Below are positions 15,102 to 24,800 of a stretch of 64,000 bases of DNA, one piece after another; position 1 is the stretch's first letter, and each line of letters starts with the position of its first letter. This DNA comes from Spongiactinospora rosea (GTDB lineage Bacteria > Actinomycetota > Actinomycetes > Streptosporangiales > Streptosporangiaceae): NCBI RefSeq assembly GCF_003315795.1, contig NZ_QMEY01000011.1, positions 186,001 to 250,000 of the forward strand, written 5' to 3'. Under the pieces are notes generated by a model. The model saw only the letters and a list, made by a program, of their open reading frames with translations. It was not told the DNA's origin and searched no databases. The translations under genes and the position numbers were made by a program.

Positions 15102-16190
15102 ATGACGGAGAACACCGTGCCCTTGTGCGGGCTGCCCCCCGTCCCCCCGCGCGTCCTCCCCGAAGGGCTGTCCAGGAACCGGCTGGAAGCGATCATCCAG
15201 CTGGGCGACAAATGGGTGAACGGCACCACCCTGCGCTACTACTTCTTCGACGCCGAGACCGACGGCAGCAGGGTCGTGCTGCCCGACGGCAGCGTCGAGT
15301 TCGTCACCTGGGTCGGCGACCAGGACCAGCAGGACGCCGTGCGCCGGAGCTTCGCCGAGTGGAAGGCGCTCGGCATCGGCCTGGTCTTCACCGAGGTCCA
15401 CGACCGCAACGAGGCCGAGGTGCGGATCGGCTTCATGCAGGGCGACGGTTCGTGGTCCTACGTAGGGCGCGACGTGCTCGGCATCGGGACCAACGAGCGC
15501 ACGATGAACTTCGGCTGGGATCTGACCGCGCCGAGGGCGCGGAGCACCGCGGTGCACGAGATCGGGCACACGCTCGGCATGATGCACGAGCACCAGAACC
15601 CGTTCGCCGGGATCGTGTGGGACGAGGAGGCCGTCTACGCCGAACTGGCCGCGCCGCCCAACTCCTGGGACAGGGAGACGACGTTCCACAACATCATCCG
15701 CAAGCTGGAGCGGGTGACCGGTTCGGTGTGGGACGCCAAGTCCGTGATGCACTACCCGTTCCGGCCGGGACTGATCGTCTCGCCGGCGGAGTTCGCCACC
15801 TCGGGCATCAACCCGCCGGGCACGATCTCCGAGCTCGACACGGCCTACGTCCGCGAGTGGTACCCGCCGCTCGACCCGGGCGACGCGCCCGCGCTCAAGC
15901 CGTTCGAGTCCCGCCCGCTGTCCCTTCGTCCGGGCGAGCAGGCGGACTTCCTGATCGAGCCGGACGCCAACCGCGAGTACACCCTGCGGACCTTCGGGCC
16001 CGCCGACGTGGTGACCGTGCTGTTCGAGGACGTGGACGGCGAGCTTCGGTACCTGGCGGGCGACGACGACGCCGGCCAGGCGCGCAACGCCGAGCTGAAG
16101 GTGCGGCTGTTCAAGGGGCGCAGCTACGTGGCACGGATCCGCCTTTACACCTCATGGGAGTCGAACCAGACGGCGGTCATGTACTGGTGA
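15102..16190 (+). CDS. Astacin-like zinc metalloprotease
   Basis: A 362-residue metzincin. The zinc site is complete: HEIGHTLGMMH at residues 152-162 (His152, Glu153, His156, His162), followed by the Met-turn SVMHYPF with Met216 and Tyr218, as in the M12A/astacin group. The C-terminal ~120 residues (from about 255) look like a beta-sandwich binding domain. There is no signal peptide at the N-terminus (MTENTVPLCGLPPVPPRVLP), so either export is non-classical or the enzyme is cytoplasmic. AGGAGG precedes the ATG. Substrate unknown. Confidence 0.92.
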   Translation: MTENTVPLCGLPPVPPRVLPEGLSRNRLEAIIQLGDKWVNGTTLRYYFFDAETDGSRVVLPDGSVEFVTWVGDQDQQDAVRRSFAEWKALGIGLVFTEVHDRNEAEVRIGFMQGDGSWSYVGRDVLGIGTNERTMNFGWDLTAPRARSTAVHEIGHTLGMMHEHQNPFAGIVWDEEAVYAELAAPPNSWDRETTFHNIIRKLERVTGSVWDAKSVMHYPFRPGLIVSPAEFATSGINPPGTISELDTAYVREWYPPLDPGDAPALKPFESRPLSLRPGEQADFLIEPDANREYTLRTFGPADVVTVLFEDVDGELRYLAGDDDAGQARNAELKVRLFKGRSYVARIRLYTSWESNQTAVMYW

Positions 16191-16327
16191 GTAGGTCTCG
16201 GATCGTGAGATTTCACGCCAGATCACACCATCTGTAAGCGAGATGAAAGTCACCCGCAAGACGCGGTATCTACGGTACCCTGCGTCGCAATTGCAACACA
16301 GACCTCAAATCTCACAAAGGCAGATGA

Positions 16328-16789
16328 ATGTCTAGCGTCCTCACGATTCGCCGAATCAGCGTCCTCGCCGCTTCGGTTCTCACCGCCCTCAGCCTCGCCG
16401 CCTGCGGCGGGTCCTCCGGTGGTGGCGACACCGCGGCCAAGGCGAGCGCTCCGGCGGCCGAGGCGAGCACCTCTTCCGGCGATTCGGGCTCCTCCGGCGG
16501 CGGCGACAACCTCGCCGTCTGCAAGGAGGCCACGAAGGTCCTCACGGACTTCAGCACCGACCTCGCCAAGACCGACGTCAACTCCTATGACAAGGTGATG
16601 GACGACCTGTCCGCCAAGCTCAAGGAGCTGGCCGGCAAGGCCAAGCCCGAGATGGCCTCCGCCCTGAACGACCTGGCCGACACCTACGGCGAGTTCAAGA
16701 TCGACGCCACCGACCCGTCCTCCATCCAGGACGTGATGAAGAAGGCGACCGACGGCGCCACCAAGCTGGGCGAGGCCTGCGCCAAGTAG
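16328..16789 (+). CDS. Small lipoprotein
   Basis: A 153-residue exported lipoprotein. A basic N-terminus and hydrophobic segment (VLAASVLTALSLAACGG) carry a lipobox LAAC with the lipidated Cys at residue 26. A Ser/Gly/Ala linker to about residue 60 leads to a helical domain (KEATKVLTDFSTDLAKTD ... CAK) whose two cysteines may pair. Such small helical lipoproteins are common in actinomycetes; role unknown. A strong 16-pair hairpin terminates the gene at 16876. Confidence 0.9.
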   Translation: MSSVLTIRRISVLAASVLTALSLAACGGSSGGGDTAAKASAPAAEASTSSGDSGSSGGGDNLAVCKEATKVLTDFSTDLAKTDVNSYDKVMDDLSAKLKELAGKAKPEMASALNDLADTYGEFKIDATDPSSIQDVMKKATDGATKLGEACAK

Positions 16790-16875
16790 GCGGGACGACC
16801 CTGGGCGAAGAGCAGTTGAGCCGCCACGGAGGCCGCCCGCCGCACGACGGCGGAGCGGCCCCCGCAGGCGTGATC

Positions 16876-16919
16876 GAGTAGCCGCGCCGGCACTGGCGCG
16901 GTGGCCGGCGCGGCTACTC
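16876..16919 (+). terminator. 16-pair hairpin terminator
   Basis: GAGTAGCCGCGCCGGC (16876-16891) pairs perfectly with 16904-16919 around a 12-base loop, followed by CCTTCT. It lies 86 bases after the lipoprotein stop and 40 bases before the DUF2079 start. Confidence 0.8.
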
Positions 16920-16958
16920 CCTTCTAAGTCGTGCGCCCGCCTTCTAAGGTTGTGCGGC

Positions 16959-18467
16959 GTGACCCTCACCGACGACGACACCTCCGCCGAGGCGGCGTCC
17001 GGCCGGGGTGGCCGCCTGGCACGCGCGTTACCCGCGCCCCTGGCCCACCTGATCGCCTGGGCCCTGCGCGGACACCGCCCCAAGGTCGGGCTCCTTGTCG
17101 CGGCCGCCGCCACCGTCTACGCGACCCTGGGCCTGGTCCGCCTCTACACCTTCCGGGCCACCAGCTTCGACCTGGTCATCTTCGACCAGGCGGTCCGCGG
17201 CTTCTCCCGGTTCGCCGCCCCCACCAGCGCCGCCCGCGGCATCACCCTCGACCAGGGCATGCAGTTCGTCCAGCTCGGCGAGCACTTCTCGCCCATCCTG
17301 GCGCTGCTCGCGCCCTTCTACTGGATCCACGACGGGCCGGGCACCCTGGTCGTCGCCCAGGCGGTGCTGTTCGCCCTGGCCATCCCGTTCCTGTGGGCCT
17401 TCACCCGGCGGCGGCTCGGCGTTCCCGCCGCCTACCTGGTCGCCACCGCCTACGCGCTGTCCTGGCCGATCGCCGAGGCCGCCGAGTTCGACTTCCACGA
17501 GGTCGCCTTCGCCCCGCTGCTCATCGCCATCATGATCGAGCGGTACCAGGCGGGCCGGCTGCGCGCCTGCGCCGTGGCCGCCATCGCGCTGCTGCTGGTC
17601 AAGGAGGACATGGGGCTGCTGGTCGCGGGCTTCGGCGCGTACGTCTTCGTCGACCGGCAGCGCCTGGAGGGCGGCAGCTTCATCCTGATGGGCCTGGGCT
17701 GGACGGTGCTGGCCAGGGAGTTCCTGATCCCCGCCGTCGGCGGCGACCCGAAGATGTACTGGGCCTACGACCACCTCGGGCAGGACCTCCCCGGGCTGGT
17801 GAAGACCATCGTCACCGAGCCGCTCCGGGTGATCGGCACGCTGCTGACCCCCGAGGACAAGTTCGACACGATGGCCCTGATGATGTGGCCGACGCTGCTG
17901 CTGTGCCTGTGCTCGCCGATCACCCTGATGGCCGTGCCGCACATCCTGGAGCGGATGCTGTCGGACCGGCTGCACTGGTGGATCACCGACTTCCACCACA
18001 GCGCGTTCACCGTGGTGATCCTCTTCTGCGCCGGGGTGGACGGGCTGGTACGCGTGCTGGGGTGGCTCAGGCGGCGTGAGGACCGGGGGCTGATCCTGGC
18101 GTGGTCGGTTGGAGTGTGCGCGGTGGCGCTCACGCTGCTGCCCCGGTTCGGGTTCGACCAGCTCGTCCATCCCACCTTCTACCAGCGCGACCCGCGGGCC
18201 GTGGCGGCGGCGGAAGCGGTCGCCAAGGTGCCCTCGGGTGTGATCGTGGAGGCGGGCAACTCGTTCGGCCCCGCGCTCAGCGGCCGGACCACCGTGCTGT
18301 TGTTCGACCACACGCCGCGGAACGCCCCCTGGGTCGTGGCCGACGTGTCGCGCGCGGAGTTCCCCTTCGGCTCGGCCGACGAGCAGCGGCAGCGGATCGA
18401 CGGCCTGGTCCTGATCGGCTACCGCAAGGTCTACGACCGCGAGGGCATCGTCGTGCTGAACCGCTAA
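16959..18467 (+). CDS. DUF2079 multi-pass membrane protein
   Basis: About 502 residues with roughly ten membrane segments. The DUF2079 signature is visible near the N-terminus (VRLYTFRATSFDLVIFDQAV) with a following GEHFSPILALLAPFYWI; the family belongs to the GT-C-like membrane proteins and may use lipid-linked sugars, but function is unproven. The C-terminal ~120 residues are soluble. The GTG at 16959 has no ribosome binding site; TAAGGT at about 16945 would fit a -10 box of a leaderless message. It converges on the GT4 gene with a four-base overlap of stops. Confidence 0.88.
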   Translation: MTLTDDDTSAEAASGRGGRLARALPAPLAHLIAWALRGHRPKVGLLVAAAATVYATLGLVRLYTFRATSFDLVIFDQAVRGFSRFAAPTSAARGITLDQGMQFVQLGEHFSPILALLAPFYWIHDGPGTLVVAQAVLFALAIPFLWAFTRRRLGVPAAYLVATAYALSWPIAEAAEFDFHEVAFAPLLIAIMIERYQAGRLRACAVAAIALLLVKEDMGLLVAGFGAYVFVDRQRLEGGSFILMGLGWTVLAREFLIPAVGGDPKMYWAYDHLGQDLPGLVKTIVTEPLRVIGTLLTPEDKFDTMALMMWPTLLLCLCSPITLMAVPHILERMLSDRLHWWITDFHHSAFTVVILFCAGVDGLVRVLGWLRRREDRGLILAWSVGVCAVALTLLPRFGFDQLVHPTFYQRDPRAVAAAEAVAKVPSGVIVEAGNSFGPALSGRTTVLLFDHTPRNAPWVVADVSRAEFPFGSADEQRQRIDGLVLIGYRKVYDREGIVVLNR

Positions 18468-19570
18468 CGGCGGGGGGCGCGTTCGCGGGCCTCGGCGTAA
18501 CAGCGGTCGAAGCCGGAAAGGACGGCGGGCCAGGAGCACTGGACGGGCTCGGTCTCGCGGTTGTGCGCGGCGATCTGCTCGCGCAGCTCGTGGTCGGTGG
18601 CCAGTTTGGCGACGCTGGCGGCCATCTCGTCCAGGTCGCGGCCGAGCAGGCCCTCTTTGTACGGCCGGACGAAGTCGGCCACCCCGCTCTGCGCCCGCGC
18701 GACCACCGGCACGCCCGCCGCCCTGGCCTCCAGGGCGGCCAGGCCGAAGGACTCGCGCGGGGCGGGGGCGACGAAGACGTCGGCCTCGGCGAGGAGTTCG
18801 CGGATCCGCTCGCGGGGCAGCCTGCCGGGCAGCGTCACCCAGCCGGACATGCCGTGGGCGCGTACGTGGCGTTCCATGGCCGTCTTGGCCGGACCGTCGC
18901 CGACGATGGTGGCCCGCAGGCCGGGCGCCCGCCGGGCGGCGATCTGGAGGAGCTTCAGCAGGCGTACGGGGTGCTTGCGTGGGGCCAGCCGGCCGACGGC
19001 GACGACGTGGACCGGCTCGCCGGGGGCGGTCTGGCGCACCGGGCCGGTGGGCCGCCAGCCGGAGACGTCCAGGCCGTTGGAGACGACGTGGACCGGCACG
19101 CCGCGCCCGGCGACCGCGCGGATCGGGCGGGCCGCCGCCTCGCTGACCGCCGTGCCCACCAGGCCCCAGCCCCGCCAGCCCGCGGCCGAGCCGAGCAGGC
19201 CGTACACGCCCTTGGTCACCGGGTCCCACATGCTGTGCACGGTGACCACCAGCGGCATCCGCGCCCGCGCCGCGGCCCGCGCCGCCATCCAGGCGAACGG
19301 CGAGATCGCGCCCGCGTGGACGTGCACCACGTCGGGCCTGCGCGCCGCCAGCAGCCGCAGCATGTGCCCGACGCCGAAGGGGTGGACCGGCAGGTCGAAC
19401 GGCATCGGCGCGACCACCCGATGGACGCCCGGCAGGGGCTCGCCCGGTGTCGCGGTGGCCACCTCGACCTCGTGACCGGCTTTCGCCTGCGTCGCGGTGA
19501 GATCGGCCACCTGCACCTCGATGCCGCCGAGCCGGGGAAGGTAGCAGTCGCTGACGTGGAGGATCCTCAC
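18464..19570 (-). CDS. GT4-family glycosyltransferase
   Basis: A 368-residue retaining GT-B glycosyltransferase. N-terminal MRILHVSDCYLPRLGGIEVQ is the acceptor-side Rossmann start; the C-terminal donor domain has VAVGRLAPRKHPVRLLKL and the E-x7-E motif in ESFGLAALEA. It resembles enzymes using UDP- or GDP-sugars on lipid or glycan acceptors (for example PimB/MshA-like), but is too generic to name. Divergent from a PIG-L deacetylase at 19674; together with the neighbouring DUF2079 and UPF0104 proteins it suggests a small envelope-glycolipid group. Confidence 0.93.
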   Translation of the reverse strand: MRILHVSDCYLPRLGGIEVQVADLTATQAKAGHEVEVATATPGEPLPGVHRVVAPMPFDLPVHPFGVGHMLRLLAARRPDVVHVHAGAISPFAWMAARAAARARMPLVVTVHSMWDPVTKGVYGLLGSAAGWRGWGLVGTAVSEAAARPIRAVAGRGVPVHVVSNGLDVSGWRPTGPVRQTAPGEPVHVVAVGRLAPRKHPVRLLKLLQIAARRAPGLRATIVGDGPAKTAMERHVRAHGMSGWVTLPGRLPRERIRELLAEADVFVAPAPRESFGLAALEARAAGVPVVARAQSGVADFVRPYKEGLLGRDLDEMAASVAKLATDHELREQIAAHNRETEPVQCSWPAVLSGFDRCYAEARERAPRR

Positions 19571-19673
19571 CGTCTCAGCCTACGGGGGGATCACGCCTCG
19601 CGTTCTCCGCGCGGACGGCGGGATAGGGTTTGCTTCATACCCCCCGAGACGCCGGTGAGCCGCGGGAACGGAG

Positions 19674-20498
19674 ATGAGCGCCATAAGCACAGCAGTCTTC
19701 TTCCACGCCCACCCCGACGATGAGGCCCTGCTCACCGCCGGGACCATGGCCATGCTCGCGGCGCAGGGACACCGGGTGGTGCTGGTGGTGGCCACCGCGG
19801 GCGAGCGCGGCCTGGCCGACCTCGCGCCGGGCGAGGCGCTGGGCGAGGCGCGGATGTCGGAGCTGTACCGCTCGGCCGCGCTGCTCGGCTGCGCCCGCGT
19901 GGTCAAGCTCGGCTACGCCGACTCGGGCCTCGGCAGCGCCGGCGGGGTGGCCGACGACCGTCCGGACGACGCCTTCATCGACGCCGACACCGAGGAGGCC
20001 GCGCAGCGGCTGGCCGCGGTGCTCAAGGAGGAGTCCGCCGACCTGGTGACGATCTACGACCCGGCGGGCGGCTACGGGCACCCCGACCACGTCCAGGTGC
20101 ACCGGGTGGGCAGGCGGGCCGCCGAGATCGCGGGCACGCCGATCGTGCTGGAGGCCACGGTCGACCGTGACCTGCTGCTGCGCGCGCTGCGCCTGGCGGG
20201 CCGGTTCTACACCTTCCCGCCCGAGTTCGATCTGCGCACCTTCGAGCGGGCGTACTCCCCCGGCGAGGCGATCACCCACCGGGTGAGCGTCCGCCGCTTC
20301 GCCCGCCAGAAGCGCGCCAGCATGGCGGCGCACGCCTCGCAGGCCACCGGCGGCGACGGCGACCGGACCCTCGGCATGATGCTGAAGATCCCCGGCCCGC
20401 TGTACCGGCTGATCTTCGGCACCGAGTGGTACGTCAGGCGTGACGTCCCGCTCGGCACCCGCCTGAAACACCCCTTCGACATCCCCCCGAGGGCCTGA
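19674..20498 (+). CDS. PIG-L family zinc deacetylase
   Basis: A 274-residue LmbE/PIG-L fold protein. The zinc motif is FFHAHPDDEALLTAG near residue 12 and a third ligand His is in GGYGHPDHVQVHRVG. These enzymes remove acetyl from N-acetylglucosamine-containing small molecules (MshB, Mca) or glycolipids. A divergent GT4 and a following UPF0104 protein favour a glycolipid or glycan substrate; mycothiol enzymes are the alternative. The ATG at 19674 follows CGGAG. Confidence 0.92.
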   Translation: MSAISTAVFFHAHPDDEALLTAGTMAMLAAQGHRVVLVVATAGERGLADLAPGEALGEARMSELYRSAALLGCARVVKLGYADSGLGSAGGVADDRPDDAFIDADTEEAAQRLAAVLKEESADLVTIYDPAGGYGHPDHVQVHRVGRRAAEIAGTPIVLEATVDRDLLLRALRLAGRFYTFPPEFDLRTFERAYSPGEAITHRVSVRRFARQKRASMAAHASQATGGDGDRTLGMMLKIPGPLYRLIFGTEWYVRRDVPLGTRLKHPFDIPPRA

Positions 20499-20573
20499 GC
20501 AAGGGGCGGCTCGTCCGGCTCGTCCGAAAGGAGGAGCACGGCGACCGGGAGGGCACGGCAGACTAGAGCCGAC

Positions 20574-21716
20574 ATGAAGAACACCCGGATACAGATCCTG
20601 CTGTCCGTCGTCTCGCTGGGGCTGGCGGGCTCGCTGATCGTCTTCCTGCCCCAGGTGGTCGGCGCACTGACCGACAAAGAGGTCTCCTGGGGCCAGATCG
20701 GCGCGGAGTTCGCGCAGATGAGCCCGCTGATGGTCGGGCTGATGACGCTCGCGTGGATGGCCAGCCTGGGCGCGTACACCGTGGTGCTCACCCGGTCGCT
20801 GCCCGGCCTGACGCACCTGCAGGCCCTGACCCTCAACGCGGGCAGCAGCGCGGTCAGCAACCTGCTGCCGTTCGGCGGGGCCGTCGGGGTGGCGCTGACG
20901 TTCGCCATGACGAAGGGCTGGGGGTTCCCGTTCCGCGCGGTCGTGGTGTCCACGCTGACGACCGGCATATGGAACAACCTGTTCCGGTTCATCCTGCCCG
21001 CGGTGGGCATCGTGTCGCTGCTGCTCGCCGGGCGGGTGCCCGACCAGCGGATCGCGCAGGCCGGGTGGGTGGGCGCGCTGTCCATCCTGGCGCTGGTGGC
21101 GGTGGCCGCCACCGCACTGTACTGGGATCGCGCGGCGGCCCTGCTGGGCCGCGGGCTGGACGGCCTGGTACGCCTGGCCCCGCACCGGATCCGCCCCCGC
21201 GAGCACGCGGCCTCCGAGGCACTGACCCGGCTGCGCGCGGACACCGCCGAGATCGTGCGGCGGCGCTGGGCCGGGCTGAGCCTCGGCATGATCGCCTTCC
21301 TGGGCTTCCAGTGGCTCATCATGCTCTGCTGCCTGCACGCCACCGGGGCCTATCCGGGGCTCGCCGAGTCGATCGCGGTGTTCGCCCTCTCGCGCGTGCT
21401 CACCACGGCCCTGGTCACCCCGAGCGGTGCCGGGATCATGGAACTCGGGGTGCTCGCGCTGCTGAACGCCTTCGGTGTGCCACTGCCCGCCGCGACGGCC
21501 GCCGCACTGCTCTTCGGCTTCTGGACCTACACTATCGAAATCCCCGTCGGCGGGCTGGCGCTCGGCGCATGGGCACTGCTGCGCAGGCGCAACGGCGGAG
21601 CGGATCGGCAGGCAGGTCGGAAGGTCGAGGAGGCGGCCCACGTTGAGGCCCGCGGTGAGGTCCATAGTGAGGTTCACGGCGAGGTCCATGGTGACGGGGC
21701 CGCGGCGCGGGAGTAG
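20574..21716 (+). CDS. UPF0104/LPG-synthase-TM family protein
   Basis: A 380-residue polytopic membrane protein with about eight segments. The conserved loops NAGSSAVSNLLPFGGAVG and TPSGAGIMELGVLALL match the lysylphosphatidylglycerol synthase transmembrane family, whose stand-alone members may flip or modify lipids. The C-terminal tail has a short repeat (EVHSEVHGEVHGDG) rich in Glu and His, encoded by near-identical 12-base units. It follows the PIG-L gene by 75 bases. No catalytic aminoacyltransferase domain is present. Confidence 0.88.
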   Translation: MKNTRIQILLSVVSLGLAGSLIVFLPQVVGALTDKEVSWGQIGAEFAQMSPLMVGLMTLAWMASLGAYTVVLTRSLPGLTHLQALTLNAGSSAVSNLLPFGGAVGVALTFAMTKGWGFPFRAVVVSTLTTGIWNNLFRFILPAVGIVSLLLAGRVPDQRIAQAGWVGALSILALVAVAATALYWDRAAALLGRGLDGLVRLAPHRIRPREHAASEALTRLRADTAEIVRRRWAGLSLGMIAFLGFQWLIMLCCLHATGAYPGLAESIAVFALSRVLTTALVTPSGAGIMELGVLALLNAFGVPLPAATAAALLFGFWTYTIEIPVGGLALGAWALLRRRNGGADRQAGRKVEEAAHVEARGEVHSEVHGEVHGDGAAARE

Positions 21717-21850
21717 CGTGCCGTCCCGGCCGCCCGCCCTGGTCCCCATACCGGCTTTCCATCACATCGGCGTCGCACGCCACCCCCGTACCGCAATGCG
21801 GCGGTACGGCTTGTGTCCCCTTCGCGAGCACGCATAGCGTGGCGGCTGAC

Positions 21851-24800
21851 ATGGTGGCGTTCCGGGTTCTTGGGCCGGTCGAGGCGTACGACGGCGACGA
21901 CGAGCTGGACCTCGGCGGTCTTCGGCAACGCGCCGTGCTCGCCCGGTTACTCGTCGCACGCGGACAGGTCGTACCGGTCGATTCACTGCTGTACGACCTG
22001 TGGGACGACGACGCCGCCAAAGGCGCCCAGTCCGGACTTCAGGTCTACATCTCCCGGCTGCGCCGGGTGCTCGAACCGGGCAGGCCGCGCGGCGGCCCCA
22101 ACCGGCTGCTGGTCACCGTGGCCTCCGGCTACGCGCTGCGCGTCGCCCCCGACCAGGTGGACGCGCTGCGCTTCGAGGAGATGGCCCGCACCGCGGGCGA
22201 GAACCTGGACGCCGACGACCCGGCGGCGGCGCGGGCGCGGCTGACCAAGGCCCTGGGCCTGTGGCGGGGCACCCCCTACTCCGACTTCGCCGACCAGCCG
22301 TGGGCCGAGGCCGAGGTCAACCGGCTCACCGAGCTGCGGCTGGTGGCCAGGGAGCGGCACGCCGACACCGGCCTGCGGCTCGGCATGCCCGCCGAGACCG
22401 TGCCCGACCTTGAGGCGCTGACCGCGGAGCATCCGCTGCGCGAGGAGGGCTGGCGGCTGCTGGCCCTCGGCCTGTACCGCAGCGGGCGGCAGGGCGACGC
22501 GCTGGCCGCGCTGCGCCGCGCCCGCACGATCCTGGCCGACGAGCTGGGCATCGACCCCGGGCCCGCGCTGCGCAAGCTGGAGTCCGACATCCTGGCCCAG
22601 TCGCCCGACCTGGAGCTGGCCGGGCCACCGCAGCGGCAGGGCCGCCAGGTCCCGGCGGTGGCCGACACCTGGCCGCCGCGGCCGACGGCCACGCCGCCCG
22701 ACCTGCCCCCGCTGGAGCCGGAGCCGTTCGTCGGCCGGGAGGCGGAGCTGGCCAGGCTGGTCACCGCGGCGAGCCGTACCGGCCACTTCACGGTCGCGGT
22801 GGTCAGCGGCGACGCGGGCGAGGGCAAGTCCACGCTGGTGCGCAGGCTCGCCATGACGCTCGCCGCCGACGGCTGGATCACCGCCGCCGGGGCCTGCCCG
22901 GACAGCAGCGCCACCCCGCCCGGCTGGGCCTGGGTGGAGATCCTGCGCACGCTGGTGTCGGGCATCGGCCCCGGGGAGTACGGCCAGTTGCTCGCCCCGC
23001 TGCTGGACGACACCGCGCCCGCGCCCGACGACGACATCGCCTCCGGCGGCTTCCGGCTGCACCGCGCGGTCGGCGGCTACCTTGCGGGCGTCGCCAAGGA
23101 GTGCCCGCTCGTCCTCATCCTGGAGGACCTGCACTGGGCCGACGCGCAGACCCTCGCGCTGCTGCGGGCGCTGCCCAGCCTGCTGGCCACCAGCCGGGTG
23201 CTGCTCGTGGTCACCGCCAGGGAGAGCGAGATCACCGGCGAGCAGGCCGACGTCCTCGCCGCCCTGGCCAGGCTCGGCCCGGTCCGGGTGGGCCTTTCCG
23301 GGCTGGACGCCAAGAGCGTGGCCGAGCTGGTCCGCGCGACCTGCGTGCGCGAGGTCGACGAGGACGCCGTCGGCACCATCGCCGAACGCACCGGCGGCAA
23401 CCCCTTCTTCGTGCGGGAGACCGTCCGGCTGCTGGACTCCGAGTACACCAGGGGGCGCACCACCTCGGCCGAGGTGCTGACCGGCGTCCCTTCGGGCGTG
23501 CGCGACGTGCTGCGCCGCCGGATCGCCCGGCTGCCCGGCCCGGCCCAGCAGATCCTGCTCCAGGCCGCGGTGATCGGCCGGGACGTCGATGTCGATCTGC
23601 TGGTCGACGTGGCGGGCGACGAGGACGCGGTGGTGGAGGCGGTGGAGGCCGCGCTGCTCGCCGGGCTGGTCACCGAGCCGGGGCCGGGGCGGCTCCGGTT
23701 CGACCACGACCTGGTACGCGGCACGCTCTACTCCGACGCCTCGCGGCTGCGCCGCACCCGGCTGCACGCGGCCGTGGCCGCCGCCATCGAACGGCGCAAC
23801 CCCGGCGACGTGGCCGCCCTCGCCCACCACTTCGACGCGGCGGGCACGGCCGAGACCGCCGCCAAGGCCGTCCACTACGCCAGCCTGGCCGCCGACCAGG
23901 CCGAACGCAGGTTCGCCCACCGGGAGGCGGCCGACCTGTGGCAGCAGGCCATCGACGCGTTCGACCGGGCCGGGCGGGCCGACGACGAGCAGCGCGTACG
24001 CGAGCGGCTGCGCCTGTCGCTGCGGCTGATCAAGGCGCTCGGGCTGTGCGGCGACATGGCCGCCGCCCGCAGGCAGCGCCGCGCGGCCATGGACGCCGCG
24101 CTGCCGCTCGGCGACCTTGAGCTGACCGCGCGGGTCGCGGCGTCCCTGGCGGTGCCGCACAAGGGCATGGCCCGCGACTTCACCCGTACCGCCTGGGAGA
24201 TCGTCAACGTCACCGAGAAGGCGCTGATCGAACTCCCCTCCGACGAGCAGGCGCTGCGCGCCAGCCTGCTCGCCACGCTGGCCCTGGAGCTGGAGGGGTC
24301 GGCCGGTGGCAGGGGGCACGAGGCGTCGCTGGAGGCCGAAGAGCTGGCCCGGATGAGCGGCGACCCGGCGTTGCTCGCGGTGGCCCTCAGCGGGCGGCTG
24401 CGGCAGTCCTACGGCATTCCGGCGGTGGGCGAGCGGGAGGCGATCGGGCGCGAGCTGCTGTCGGTGGGCGAGGCGTCCGGGCAGGTCGCCGTGCAGGCGC
24501 TGGCCCACCTGGTGCTGATGGAGTGCTCGGCGGCGCGCGGCGACTTCGCCACCGCCGACGCCGAGGTGGCCGCGGCCGAGCGGCTGGCCAGGCAGTACGA
24601 CCTGCCGGCGCCCGCGGCGGTCGGCGCGTGGTACGCGGGGCAGCGCCGGATGATCAGCGGTGACTACGCGGGCGCGGAGCGGGCCTACCGCGACGCGGCC
24701 AGGCAGACCGCGCGGGCGGGCATGCTGGAGGGCCGCCAGGACCTCCCGCTGATCACCTCGTTCTGCCTGCACCTGGTGGACGGCAGGGCGGCGGAGATGG

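Noticed and set aside
17028..19229. A 733-codon minus-strand open frame
   Set aside because: Antisense to DUF2079 and out of frame with the GT4 gene; low-complexity composition and no start signal.
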